Shown here in pieces: positions 1 through 8,873 of a stretch of 64,000 nucleotides of DNA; the stretch's first letter is position 1; every line of letters begins with the position of its first letter. A program made the position numbers and the translations under genes. The stretch comes from an uncultured Bacteriovoracaceae bacterium (GTDB taxonomy: Bacteria; Bdellovibrionota; Bacteriovoracia; Bacteriovoracales; Bacteriovoracaceae): positions 34,018 through 98,017 of the forward strand of contig CAKZUQ010000008.1 in the NCBI GenBank assembly GCA_937923325.1. Reading direction: 5' to 3'. The notes below the pieces were generated by a model. The model was not told the DNA's origin. It ran no database searches and saw only the letters and a program-made list of their open reading frames with translations.

Positions 1-126
1 GCGATTTCAAAACTATCTTTAGAAACAAGGAATGAAGAACGTTTACAATTAAAAAAAGAGTTAATAGAGAAGATGAGAGAAATAAATAGTATCATTGATC
101 AAACAAGAATACCGATACCTCTTTAA
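1..126 (+). CDS. 3' end of a protein gene of unknown function (partial)
   Basis: Frame 1 is open from the first base to a TAA at 124-126, giving the last 41 residues of a protein. The fragment is rich in Lys, Glu, Arg and Leu and looks helical or coiled-coil. It ends eight bases before the convergent stop of the flavoprotein gene. Too little is present to name a family. The lysine- and glutamate-rich composition fits real coding sequence. Confidence 0.55.
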   Translation, partial: AISKLSLETRNEERLQLKKELIEKMREINSIIDQTRIPIPL

Positions 127-133
127 AGTATAA

Positions 134-1306
134 TTACTTAACAGCCTCTCCCACTGCAAAAGCACTTGACCAACACCACTGGAAATTATGACCGCCAAGT
201 TGCCCCGCAACATCTAATACTTCACCAATAAAGTATAAGTTTGGTTTCAATTGACTCTCCATAGTTTTTGATGAAATCTTACTTGTGCAAATACCACCTC
301 TTGTTGTTTCAGCCTTTCTAAAACCTTCAGAGCCTTCAGGAGTGATGATCATCGAATGAAGTTCTTTGTCCATATAATGAATTCGATCTTGAGATAGTTT
401 ACCAATATGAATCGAGCTATCTATTCCAATTCTTCTAAAGAAGAACTCAATAAACTTACTTGGTAGGTATTTCTTTAAAAGAGTTTTAACTTGAGTATTA
501 CCACTAGATTTAACGACGAGATCAAGTAATGATACATCAATAAGCCAATTAACTTCTATACTGTCTCCAACATTCCAAAATAAAGATGTTTTTAATATAC
601 CTGGTCCACTTAGACCTTTGTGTGTAAAAAGAACATTCTCAGCAACATAATGCCCGTTACAAGTGATACCTGCAATGAAAGCATTACCTGAAAGCTCAGA
701 AAACCCACCAATTTTAAAAGGAACTAAAGCAGGTACTGTTGGAATGATTTTGTGTCCAAATCTCTTAGCAAGCCTATGACCAAAATCAGAAGCTCCTATT
801 TGTGGTAGAACAAGACCACCTGTTGCGATGATTAGTTTATCAGTTGTTATTGAGATACTATCATTAAATACTTTAAAACCATCTTTAAGAGTATCGACGT
901 TTAAATTTTTTTGATTCAACATGATTTTGATATTTGGTTTCTCCAGCTTTGACATAAGTACTGTATTTATATCTTTTGCTGAGCGCTTACAAAAAAGCTG
1001 TCCATGAAGTCTTTCTTCATAAGGAATCTTATTCTCTTCAATTAGGTTAATAAAGTCCCACTGGGTATATCTTGATAGAGCAGACTTAACAAAGTGTTTA
1101 TTCTCACAAGAGTAATCTTTAGAGTCACACCCATATAGATTGGTAAAATTACATTTTCCTCCACCAGAGATAATTATCTTTCGACCAACTTGCTTATTAT
1201 GATCTAAAAGATAAACAGTTTTACCTTCAAGAGAGGCAAAATGAGCGGCCATCATACCAGATGCACCAGCTCCGATAATGACAATATTCGATTTTACTTC
1301 TAGCAT
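134..1306 (-). CDS. BaiN/HI0933-family NAD(P)/FAD-dependent flavoprotein
   Basis: This 390-residue protein opens with a Rossmann dinucleotide-binding motif (VIIGAGASGMMAA) and has the GGGKCNFTN block typical of the HI0933/YhiN/BaiN flavoprotein family. A second FAD-contact region near the C-terminus (GQLGGHNFQWCWSSA) is also typical. The length matches the family. Members are cytosolic oxidoreductases; most have no firmly known substrate, and BaiN itself reduces bile-acid intermediates. The gene overlaps the next minus-strand gene (DUF808) by seven bases, which suggests co-transcription. Family placement is secure, but the substrate is unknown. Confidence 0.85.
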   Translation of the reverse strand: MLEVKSNIVIIGAGASGMMAAHFASLEGKTVYLLDHNKQVGRKIIISGGGKCNFTNLYGCDSKDYSCENKHFVKSALSRYTQWDFINLIEENKIPYEERLHGQLFCKRSAKDINTVLMSKLEKPNIKIMLNQKNLNVDTLKDGFKVFNDSISITTDKLIIATGGLVLPQIGASDFGHRLAKRFGHKIIPTVPALVPFKIGGFSELSGNAFIAGITCNGHYVAENVLFTHKGLSGPGILKTSLFWNVGDSIEVNWLIDVSLLDLVVKSSGNTQVKTLLKKYLPSKFIEFFFRRIGIDSSIHIGKLSQDRIHYMDKELHSMIITPEGSEGFRKAETTRGGICTSKISSKTMESQLKPNLYFIGEVLDVAGQLGGHNFQWCWSSAFAVGEAVK

Positions 1307-2127
1307 AGACCCTTAGTTTTTATTGATCTGAGTTTAGAAATCACAGAGACTGTAATAACGGCCAAAAAGCCTACAATAAGACCAACAATGATATTTTGGA
1401 TAATTTCAATCTCTAAAAAATGTAAATTAAAGTGGTGTGAAAAAATCCCTCCCCCCACAATAAACATCGCTGTAGTTCCAACAAGTCCTAAGCCTTTCAT
1501 AATCTTAGGCATCAATCGTATTAAAAAGAGACCAATTTTTTGAAATTTCTTTTTTACTAAATATAAACCAAAGTCATCAATTTTAACAAGAAGAGCCACA
1601 ATCCCGTAAATTAAAATAGAGACTGATAAACCAATAGTTGCAAGAACTAATGATTGATTAAATATAGGGCCAGAGATAGAACTTTGAGCAATAACTAGAA
1701 TCTCTATAGAAAGTACAAAGTCAGTTTTGATAGCTCCCCACACCTTGTCTTTTACAGGAATATCTTCTATTTTTTTGTTATGTTTTTCTTTACTCTGAAA
1801 TAATTTATCTGCGACTTTATGCGCTCCTTCATAAGAAAGATATAAACCTCCAAGTAAAAGAATATAGCCTAAAATGATTGGAGCGTAATATGTTAAGGCC
1901 AATACAAAAGGAATTATAATTGCTTTATTAACTAAAGAGCCCAAGAAGATTTTAAACACCGTTGGGAGTTCCTCTTTAGCGGAAACGCCATCAACTTGAC
2001 CAACATTTAGTGCTAAATCATCTGTAATGATTCCACTAGTTTTTTTTATGGCCATTTTAGTCATAACACTAACATCATCAAGTGTAGCTGCAATATCATC
2101 CAACAGAGTAAGTAAGTTAAAACTCAT
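1300..2127 (-). CDS. DUF808 / YedI-family inner membrane protein
   Basis: The 275-residue product begins MSFNLLTLLDDIAATLDDVS and continues with MTKMAIKKTSGI, both hallmarks of the DUF808 (YedI) family. It has about five hydrophobic segments, around residues 65-95, 135-165, 165-185, 210-230 and 240-262. These proteins sit in the inner membrane and have no established function. It is slightly shorter than typical members (about 300). The start lies close to an AT-rich promoter region, and the gene overlaps the downstream flavoprotein gene. Confidence 0.8.
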   Translation of the reverse strand: MSFNLLTLLDDIAATLDDVSVMTKMAIKKTSGIITDDLALNVGQVDGVSAKEELPTVFKIFLGSLVNKAIIIPFVLALTYYAPIILGYILLLGGLYLSYEGAHKVADKLFQSKEKHNKKIEDIPVKDKVWGAIKTDFVLSIEILVIAQSSISGPIFNQSLVLATIGLSVSILIYGIVALLVKIDDFGLYLVKKKFQKIGLFLIRLMPKIMKGLGLVGTTAMFIVGGGIFSHHFNLHFLEIEIIQNIIVGLIVGFLAVITVSVISKLRSIKTKGLC

Positions 2128-2186
2128 ATATCACCTTATTTCTTTTCTATATAATATAACCTAATTTATTTTATATATCTATTCCT

Positions 2187-3023
2187 CTATCGTACCATTT
2201 CAGACGACTCAAAAAACAACCATGAAAACCCCATGATAGCTGAGAAATTAGTTACCTTTTCAACCAAAAAACTATCTCTGTTAGCGGCCAAAGATAGATC
2301 ACTATAGGATGCCGCCACAAAAACACTCAACTTTTCAGACAGTGAGCTAGTAAAACCAAAGGAAGCTGATAGCTCTACAAGCCCAGGCTTTGCATTGTAA
2401 GATTTACGACTTGCTGTTTCAAATTGCTTATCGATACTATAAAAGAAGTCAGCATAATCCTGATCGGAAAATGAAGCACTTATACCAGAAAAAAAAGTCA
2501 GACTACTCGCTGCAGAATATTTTCTCCAATACCTTAAATAAGGCTCAATCAAAAGACCTTCATAACTGGTATTATCAAAAAAATCTGTTGAAATATTAAC
2601 TCTAACACCTAAGCCAAAATTCAAACGCTGAAGAGGATCATTATTTAAAAATCTGTAAATTATTCCAGGTCCCATTCCAAACAAAGTATCAGTGTCAGGC
2701 ATACCGACTCGAGCTGCATTGTCCTCAGATTTAATTGAAAAGTTAAGACCACCACTAAATCCAAACTCAAATTTCTCTTTATTTATTAGCTTTGCCCTTG
2801 TTCCTTCTTCATCCATTTGAAAGTTATCGCTACGATAAATTAACCAAGGAAAAGGGATAAATCGAGGAGTATTATTTGCAGCTCCTGGATAGTTTGGAAC
2901 ATCTAAACGAATTGCACCAAAACCTATTTCGTACTTAGGCCTTAAAGAGTTTTTAAAATTTCTAGAAACTTGAGCGCTTAGAGAAAAACTAAACAAAATT
3001 AGTAACGTATTAATCAAATTCAT
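2187..3023 (-). CDS. MipA/OmpV-family outer membrane protein
   Basis: The 278-residue protein has an N-terminal signal peptide (about residues 1-17, ending LSAQ). Its pattern is that of a MipA/OmpV barrel: an early FGAIRLDVPNYPGA block, alternating strands, and GMGPGIIYRF near residue 120. MipA in E. coli scaffolds murein enzymes; OmpV-like members can act in outer membrane adhesion. The product should sit in the outer membrane. The gene is monocistronic by spacing. The C-terminus ends in a short charged tail instead of the usual terminal Phe. Confidence 0.75.
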   Translation of the reverse strand: MNLINTLLILFSFSLSAQVSRNFKNSLRPKYEIGFGAIRLDVPNYPGAANNTPRFIPFPWLIYRSDNFQMDEEGTRAKLINKEKFEFGFSGGLNFSIKSEDNAARVGMPDTDTLFGMGPGIIYRFLNNDPLQRLNFGLGVRVNISTDFFDNTSYEGLLIEPYLRYWRKYSAASSLTFFSGISASFSDQDYADFFYSIDKQFETASRKSYNAKPGLVELSASFGFTSSLSEKLSVFVAASYSDLSLAANRDSFLVEKVTNFSAIMGFSWLFFESSEMVR

Positions 3024-3092
3024 AAAATATAATACCAGATATTACCTATAATGTTTCTATAATATTAATTTAAAACAAAATGAATAAAAAGA

Positions 3093-3497
3093 TTATTCTA
3101 AAAACTTCTTAAAAAGAAACATACCAACTAACATGGAAATAACGAATAAAACTGAACTACCACTAAACATTACAAGATTCACAATAGCAGGTCCAGGACA
3201 GATACCAACAAGCCCCCAACCAATACCAAATAAAGCAGAACCAGCAACTAATTTTTTATCAATAGCTTTCTTAAGAGGTAAATGAAACTCCTCAGAGAAT
3301 AATGGCTTTTCTTTAAGGATAGGCCAAAAGCTTAATAAGTTAAAGCAAACGGCACCTCCCATAACAAATGCGAGAGAGTAATCCCAATCTCCAAATATAT
3401 CCAAGAACCCTATAACTTTATCTGGATTAGTCATGCCTGAAATAACAAGGCCAAAAGAGAATATAGTCCCACTTAAAAGAATAAAGATATTTTTCAT
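3093..3497 (-). CDS. YeeE/YedE (DUF6691-type) membrane half-transporter
   Basis: This 134-residue protein has four hydrophobic helices. Its GLVISGMTNPDKVIGFLD motif near the N-terminus and GWGLVGICPGPA motif near residue 95 are the conserved Cys-containing signature of the YeeE/YedE sulfur transport family. It is the second half of a split transporter: the first half ends at 3497 and the two reading frames overlap by one base. Known relatives (PmpA/PmpB) move thiosulfate-like or sulfur compounds across the inner membrane. Confidence 0.85.
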   Translation of the reverse strand: MKNIFILLSGTIFSFGLVISGMTNPDKVIGFLDIFGDWDYSLAFVMGGAVCFNLLSFWPILKEKPLFSEEFHLPLKKAIDKKLVAGSALFGIGWGLVGICPGPAIVNLVMFSGSSVLFVISMLVGMFLFKKFLE

Positions 3498-3910
3498 TAA
3501 AATACCCCTTTAATTAAAACCGTTAAAATTCCAAAGGCCATAAAAGTAAGAGTTGCAACTATAGAACGTAGTGATTTACGAGGTAGACCGCACACACCAT
3601 GTCCAGATGTACATCCACTTCCTAACCTAGTTCCAAAACCTACAATTAGCCCAGCAGTTATTACTAAGGGAACATTTTCCGTTACAGAGTAATTAAATAG
3701 AGAAGGTTTAAAAAACTTCATTATAAAGCCACCTCCAATTAACCCAATTATAAAAAAATACTTCCAACTAGAATTATCACTCATTCTAAAAGATATTAAG
3801 CTAGATAAAATACCACTAATTCCAGCAATTCTTCCAAATGTATAAAGTAATAGACTACTTGAGAGGCCAATTAAAATTCCCCCTAAAGTAGGATAAATCA
3901 TTGATTCCAT
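3497..3910 (-). CDS. YeeE/YedE-family membrane protein (first half)
   Basis: The 137-residue product has four predicted membrane helices and the family motif [17 protein letters not shown] near residues 92-110, with conserved Cys residues. It forms a pair with the following gene, which covers the other half of the transporter. It starts immediately downstream of the MBL hydrolase gene (stop and start adjacent), so the three form an operon. The context argues for import or export of a sulfur compound tied to persulfide oxidation. Confidence 0.85.
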   Translation of the reverse strand: MESMIYPTLGGILIGLSSSLLLYTFGRIAGISGILSSLISFRMSDNSSWKYFFIIGLIGGGFIMKFFKPSLFNYSVTENVPLVITAGLIVGFGTRLGSGCTSGHGVCGLPRKSLRSIVATLTFMAFGILTVLIKGVF

Positions 3911-4777
3911 TTACTCTCCTAATAATAAAGGTATTTTAAGGTATCTCTGCCCATTATCTTCAGGAGCAGGGAATTCACCAGCGTTAATATTTATCTGTAA
4001 ACTTGGATATAAAAGCTTTGGAGGTGAAAGCTTTGTATCTCTTTCTTCTCTAAATTTTATAAAATCTGATTCAGTTGTGGCTTCTTTAAGCTGAGTGTTT
4101 TTATCTTTACTCTCTTTAATAGTCGCTTCAAACCTTAATTCTCTGCCATTAGGTTGATAGTCATGCCCAGTGAAATATCTCGTATTTTCTGGCAATTTAT
4201 ATATAACTTCATGAACTGAGTGATATAGATCTTTTGCGCTTCCCAAAGGAAAGTCACAACGACCAGTACCATAGTCTGGCATGAATAAAGCATCCCCAGT
4301 GAAGAGAAAATCCTCAATGAGAAAAGAGCAACAAGCAGGTGTATGACCTGGAGTAAAAAGAGTTTTAATTTTAAGTGTACCAGCAGTTAATATAGAACGG
4401 TCTTCTAGTAAAACATCAAACTGTATACCATTTTCATTAAAGTCTTTAAAATTATAAATATATTTAAAAGACTTTTGGACTTTGGTTATATTTTTTCCAA
4501 CAGCAATCTTGGATTTTGGAAAGCGTTTTCTTAGCTCGCAAGCTCCTGTCAAATGGTCAGCGTGGGCATGTGTCTCAATTATATATAATGGAGTCAAATG
4601 ATTTGACTTAATAAATGAACAAAGTATCTCAACAGACTTTGTACTTGTAGATGATGAGGCAAGATTATAGTCCAACACAGGATCAATTATAATTGCATCT
4701 AAACTGTATTCATCATAAACAATGTATGACAGTGTATAGGTTTCAGGGTCATAAAAATGTTGAAGTTTAATAGCCAC
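3911..4777 (-). CDS. MBL-fold persulfide dioxygenase-like hydrolase (Blh/ETHE1 type)
   Basis: The protein carries the metallo-beta-lactamase metal motif ETHAHADHLTGA and the downstream TPGHTPACC and FTGDALF blocks, as in ETHE1/Blh persulfide dioxygenases. I place the start at a GTG at 4777 because AAGGAG precedes it by four bases; this gives the typical N-terminus with FYDPETYTLSYIV. A longer frame to 4810 begins at another GTG with no clear ribosome site. Operon partners are two YeeE/YedE halves, so a role in sulfide or persulfide detoxification is likely. About 288 residues. Confidence 0.82.
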   Translation of the reverse strand: MAIKLQHFYDPETYTLSYIVYDEYSLDAIIIDPVLDYNLASSSTSTKSVEILCSFIKSNHLTPLYIIETHAHADHLTGACELRKRFPKSKIAVGKNITKVQKSFKYIYNFKDFNENGIQFDVLLEDRSILTAGTLKIKTLFTPGHTPACCSFLIEDFLFTGDALFMPDYGTGRCDFPLGSAKDLYHSVHEVIYKLPENTRYFTGHDYQPNGRELRFEATIKESKDKNTQLKEATTESDFIKFREERDTKLSPPKLLYPSLQININAGEFPAPEDNGQRYLKIPLLLGE

Positions 4778-4815
4778 ATAGCTCCTTTTGTTTTTTCCAT
4801 ATTTTGACACTTTTT

Positions 4816-4859
4816 AAAGACTTAGCCAATTCTTACGAAGTAGAAATAGCCAAGTCTTT
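4816..4859. promoter_or_regulatory. Inverted repeat in divergent promoter region
   Basis: The arms AAAGACTT (4816-4823) and AAGTCTTT (4852-4859) are perfect inverted copies 28 bases apart. They lie between the divergent sulfur operon and the chrA-type gene. This could be an operator or a weak hairpin; no run of T follows, so a terminator is unlikely. Function is inferred only from position. Confidence 0.3.
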
Positions 4860-4894
4860 TCGAAATAACTATAGTTAAACTTCAAAAAATTTAA

Positions 4895-5998
4895 ATGGAT
4901 AAAAGTATGAAAACTTATCTCTTGGAAATCTTTAAACTATTTTTTAAATTAGGTCTAACTGCATTTGGTGGACCTGCAGCACATATAGCAATGGTTCACA
5001 AAGAGGTTGTTGAAAAAAGAAAATGGATGAGTGACGAGCACTTTATTGACTTAATTGGAGCGACTTCTTTGATTCCAGGGCCAAATTCGACTGAAATGAT
5101 CATTCACTGTGGGTACCAAAGAGGAGGAGTCTTTGGACTCTTTATTGCAGGAATATCCTTTATCCTTCCGGCATGTTTACTGACAGGGTTACTTGCTTAT
5201 CTATATAAAGCAGCTTACACCATTCCAAATTTTGAAGCATATACCGTAGGAATTAAAGCTGCTGTTATAATTTTAATAGCTCAAGCATTAAAGAAGTTAT
5301 GGAAAAAAGCAATATCTAATTTAGAGTTAGCACTTATCGCTCTTGTAGTACTAATTTTTGGATTAATTGGAATGAGTGAGATCACATCACTCTTTTTGGG
5401 GTCTTTGTTAGGCTATCTACTACTAAAAATGAAAGAAACATACTCGAAAAAAACTATCCCCTTAGATTCAATTTTCTTTATATTTCTTAAGATCGGAAGT
5501 GTTTTATTTGGTAGTGGGTACGTACTTATTGCTTATCTTCAAGATGAGCTAGTTCAAAATAAAGCTTGGCTTACAAGTGCTCAGATAGCAGATGCTGTGG
5601 CAATAGGTCAATTTACACCGGGACCCGTACTATCAACTTCAACATTCATTGGTTATCTACTTAATGGATCTGCTGGTGCAATTCTAGCATCAATAGCTAT
5701 TTTCTTGCCTTCATTTTTATTTGTATGGGTATTAAACCCACTGATTCCTAAGATGAGAAAGTCTAAAGTATTCTCAACGCTATTAAATTCGATAAATGCA
5801 GGGGCTATTGGTCTTATGGCATATGCAATAATTCCACTTGGAAAAGTGGGCTTAACAAAGCCTACTGGAATAGTAATATTTATTACCCTATTACTAATTA
5901 TATGGAAGTTACCTAAAATAAGCTCACCAAAACTTGTAAGTATATCTATAATTCTAAGTATTGTAACAGTTCAACTTGAATCACTTAAGATTTTTTAA
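4895..5998 (+). CDS. chrA: CHR-family chromate-type transporter
   Basis: The 367-residue protein has two homologous CHR halves. The first shows FGGPAAHIAMVHKEVVE and LIPGPNSTEM; the second shows LFGSGYVLIAYLQDELV and QFTPGPVLSTSTFIGY. About ten membrane helices are visible. CHR proteins export chromate or related oxyanions, often with a sulfate link, so a neighbour handling sulfur compounds makes sense. Two in-frame ATGs (4895 and 4910) lack a strong ribosome site, so the exact start is uncertain. The stop overlaps the convergent methyltransferase gene by 14 bases. Confidence 0.83.
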   Translation: MDKSMKTYLLEIFKLFFKLGLTAFGGPAAHIAMVHKEVVEKRKWMSDEHFIDLIGATSLIPGPNSTEMIIHCGYQRGGVFGLFIAGISFILPACLLTGLLAYLYKAAYTIPNFEAYTVGIKAAVIILIAQALKKLWKKAISNLELALIALVVLIFGLIGMSEITSLFLGSLLGYLLLKMKETYSKKTIPLDSIFFIFLKIGSVLFGSGYVLIAYLQDELVQNKAWLTSAQIADAVAIGQFTPGPVLSTSTFIGYLLNGSAGAILASIAIFLPSFLFVWVLNPLIPKMRKSKVFSTLLNSINAGAIGLMAYAIIPLGKVGLTKPTGIVIFITLLLIIWKLPKISSPKLVSISIILSIVTVQLESLKIF

Positions 5999-6593
5999 AA
6001 GGAAGACGTTCAAAAGCCAAAAGCCTATTATTAGCTGGCATTTCATGATCTTTTAACAATTTGAAGCCAGCTTTTATCAAATTACTCTCAACATCTTCAA
6101 AATTTCTAATACCAGATTTAAAGTCTCTTTGTTTTAGGGAATCATCAAAAGCTCTATTTGAATCCGAGGTATATTCACCGTCGTAGTTAAAAGGACCATA
6201 TATAAAAACAAGAGAACCTTCTCGAAGTCGTTTTCCTAATAATTTAAATAAGCTTTTACACTCTTTCCAGCTCATTATATGAAGTGTATTTGAAGTAAAA
6301 ACATAATCAAACTTTCCTCTTGGAAAATCATCACTTCCAATCTTTAAAACTTCAGGCCCATGAAGGTTTTGAATTTTTGCTTCTTTTAAATTCTCTTTTA
6401 AAGCTTGATGATTGGTCTTAACATCAGAAGTTACCCACTGTAACTGTGGAAACTTTTGAGTAAAAAAAATACCATGTTCACCAGTAAGACTTCCAATCTC
6501 TAGTAGTCTTCCTTTTGCTATATCATACTCACTTAAAGCTGATAAAATAAACTCTCTATTTCGGTAAGTCGAAGGTGCTGTTGTTTTAACCAT
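5985..6593 (-). CDS. DUF938-family SAM-dependent methyltransferase
   Basis: The 202-residue product has a class I methyltransferase motif I (LLEIGSLTGEHGIFF) and the DUF938 hallmarks APSTYRNREFIL at the N-terminus and FTSNTLHIMSW in the middle. I chose the ATG at 6593 because GGAGAG precedes it at normal spacing; an upstream TTG at 6608 is in frame but overlaps that ribosome site. The substrate of the family is unknown. Convergent overlap with the chrA gene may couple their 3' ends. Confidence 0.8.
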   Translation of the reverse strand: MVKTTAPSTYRNREFILSALSEYDIAKGRLLEIGSLTGEHGIFFTQKFPQLQWVTSDVKTNHQALKENLKEAKIQNLHGPEVLKIGSDDFPRGKFDYVFTSNTLHIMSWKECKSLFKLLGKRLREGSLVFIYGPFNYDGEYTSDSNRAFDDSLKQRDFKSGIRNFEDVESNLIKAGFKLLKDHEMPANNRLLAFERLPFKKS

Positions 6594-6674
6594 ATAATCT
6601 CTCTCCAATGAAGTCTAAAGATTATTTATAACATATATACTAAATTATTTAAACAAGACTCAATGGAAGTATAA

Positions 6675-7610
6675 TTAAGAAAGAAGTTCTTTTATTACAC
6701 TTGGTCCCTTATAAACAAATGAGGAATAGATCTGAAAAAAGTTAATATCCAACTCAAGGTATTTATGTATATCTTCAATTGAAGAAATACCACCACATGC
6801 AATAAGATCAAACTCTCTTTTAGGAGCATAAGAACAGATCTCCTCTATTAATTCAAAAGATTTCTCTTTTAACCTCTCACCGGAAAGACCACCTTTTAAA
6901 TATGAATGATCAACCGTTGTATTTGTACCTATAATACCAGATATCATTTTATCCTGTGCCATTTTTACAATTCCTCGAAGTTCATCTCTATTAATCTCAG
7001 GAGAGATTTTAACAAATACATTTTGAATCTGGCTCTTATTATATTCAGAGATTAACTCTTTAAGAAAACCTACATTTTCTAAGGATCTAAGACCTTGTGT
7101 ATTAGGTGAAGAAACATTTATAACATTGTAATCAGCATACTCTTTAAGCCTACTTCCAACTGCAAGATAGTCAAAGATGGCCTTATTTGTTGGGGTATCT
7201 TTATTTTTACCAATATTAACACCTAAAGCGGCATCCCCATTATAGCCTTGAAGATTTTTTTCAACCTTATCTACACCATCACTCGGAAATCCCATCCAAT
7301 TTAAAATAGATTTATCTTTAGAAATTTTCTTAATTCTAGGTCTTTCATTACCGATCTGTGCAAGTGGAGTAACAGTTCCAATCTCAATTGAGCCAAAACC
7401 AAGCTTTGAAAGTTCATTAGCATACGCACCGTTTTTATCAAAGCCAGCTGCCAAACCAAGACGATTTTTCCATTTAATATTTACGCCTTCAACACTCTTA
7501 GAGTCAATACTTTGAGAAAAGTGAGAAGCCTTCAATGCAAGCATTGCCATTTTATGAACACTCTCAGGATCAATAATCTGACTTAAATGATTAAGAGATT
7601 TTGTTAGCAT
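6675..7610 (-). CDS. pyrD: Dihydroorotate dehydrogenase, class 2
   Basis: PyrD oxidises dihydroorotate to orotate, passing electrons to quinone at the inner membrane. The sequence shows the FMN-barrel motifs GLAAGFDKNGAY, IGTVTPLAQIGN and NVSSPNTQGLR; the Ser in the last is the class 2 catalytic base position. A short N-terminal helix region should dock it to the membrane. At 311 residues it is somewhat shorter than E. coli PyrD (336). It is the last gene of the pyr operon and overlaps pyrE by seven bases. Confidence 0.93.
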   Translation of the reverse strand: MLTKSLNHLSQIIDPESVHKMAMLALKASHFSQSIDSKSVEGVNIKWKNRLGLAAGFDKNGAYANELSKLGFGSIEIGTVTPLAQIGNERPRIKKISKDKSILNWMGFPSDGVDKVEKNLQGYNGDAALGVNIGKNKDTPTNKAIFDYLAVGSRLKEYADYNVINVSSPNTQGLRSLENVGFLKELISEYNKSQIQNVFVKISPEINRDELRGIVKMAQDKMISGIIGTNTTVDHSYLKGGLSGERLKEKSFELIEEICSYAPKREFDLIACGGISSIEDIHKYLELDINFFQIYSSFVYKGPSVIKELLS

Positions 7611-8188
7611 AAAAATTCCTCTAAATTAGATTTCATTTTGGGAGATATTAAGTTGGAATTCATTATTTCATTGATAGAACCTAATGAAGTAACTTTTACT
7701 TTAGAATTAGAAAAAAGATTTTTTGCCTGATCAAGGTTATAGTCAAAGATTGAATAAACTCCTTCAACAGATATATTACAGTCTAACAATGCATCTACGA
7801 CCTTTAAAGAACTTTGCCCTGTACTTATAAGATCCTCGATAACAGCAACATTTTGAACTTTAGATGTATCTCCTTCTATTTTATTTTTTTGCCCATGCTG
7901 TTTATTTTGAGAACGAACATAGATTAGTGGTAAATTTAATTTTTCGCTAATGAGAGATGCCCAGGGGATACCGGCCGTGGCCACAGCACAAACTCCATCT
8001 ATTTCTGCAGTTTTCAACTTCGCAACAAAACTATCTACAATTTGAGTCCTTATCTTAGGATAAGAAAGAAGTCTTCTATTATCGCAATAAATCGGAGACT
8101 CGATACCAGAACTCCAAATGAAATAAGGTCCACTCTCCTTAATTTCTAAAGATTTAGTTTCAAGTAAAAAACTTAAAATATCATTCAT
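7604..8188 (-). CDS. pyrE: Orotate phosphoribosyltransferase
   Basis: PyrE joins orotate to PRPP, making OMP. The PRPP-binding loop appears as VAVIEDLISTGQSS near residue 115, with the lysine-rich mobile loop just before it (RSQNKQHGQKNKIEG). Length (194 residues) is normal. It overlaps pyrF by eight bases and pyrD by seven, so translation of the three is probably coupled. Confidence 0.92.
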   Translation of the reverse strand: MNDILSFLLETKSLEIKESGPYFIWSSGIESPIYCDNRRLLSYPKIRTQIVDSFVAKLKTAEIDGVCAVATAGIPWASLISEKLNLPLIYVRSQNKQHGQKNKIEGDTSKVQNVAVIEDLISTGQSSLKVVDALLDCNISVEGVYSIFDYNLDQAKNLFSNSKVKVTSLGSINEIMNSNLISPKMKSNLEEFLC

Positions 8189-8873
8189 GTATAGATTCCT
8201 TTATCAAACAAAAACTTTTATATGGATCATCAGAAAGTGTAACTTCACGGCCTACAACAATATGGCTAGCTCCATTATCAAAAGCTTCACTCGGCGTTAA
8301 AATACGGCTTTGATCATGAGTACCAGAGTTGAGTCTTACTCCTGGAGTAACAATAATATAATCACACGAAGAAGCATTACGGATGGACAATGCCTCCAAG
8401 GGTGAACACACAACTCCATCAAGACCAGACTTTATACAAAGAGAGTTGAGGTGTAACACCATATTCTGTATTGAATGATCACTCTTTAAATCATAGGCAA
8501 AGGAAGATTGTGAATGACTCGTAAGCACAGTGACGCCTAATAACTTTATATCTGAGTCTAAACTTTCAACAATAGAAGCAGATTGCTCTAGCATTTTAAT
8601 GCCACCTAAAGCATGTATATTAGTCATTGAAACAGGATATTTCTTTAAGAGAGAAGATAAGGACTTCACAACTGTAGTTGGTATGTCGTGAAGCTTAAGA
8701 TCTAAGAAGACACTTTTATTTTTACTTTCTAAGTAAGTTAAAAGAGTGTCTCCATGGGAATAAAAAGCTTCTAGGCCGACTTTAAACCAGTCGCAGTCTT
8801 TATTCAGGCTATCAATTACTTTTTTAGAAGCTGAAAAGTCATTAAAATCTAAAGCTACAATAATATCTTTCAC
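8181..8873 (-). CDS. pyrF: Orotidine-5'-phosphate decarboxylase
   Basis: PyrF decarboxylates OMP to UMP. The active-site array is visible as FLDLKLHDIPTTV near residue 56 (D-K-x-x-D pattern), and the TPGVR phosphate-binding motif occurs near residue 175. The start is a GTG at 8873 whose G is shared with the carB TAG stop, a one-base overlap that favours translational coupling. 230 residues, standard for the short bacterial form. Confidence 0.93.
   Translation of the reverse strand: MKDIIVALDFNDFSASKKVIDSLNKDCDWFKVGLEAFYSHGDTLLTYLESKNKSVFLDLKLHDIPTTVVKSLSSLLKKYPVSMTNIHALGGIKMLEQSASIVESLDSDIKLLGVTVLTSHSQSSFAYDLKSDHSIQNMVLHLNSLCIKSGLDGVVCSPLEALSIRNASSCDYIIVTPGVRLNSGTHDQSRILTPSEAFDNGASHIVVGREVTLSDDPYKSFCLIKESIHE

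Noticed and set aside
4816..4859. Intrinsic terminator between sulfur operon and chrA
   Set aside because: Both genes diverge from this point and no T run follows the arms; it is better read as an operator candidate.
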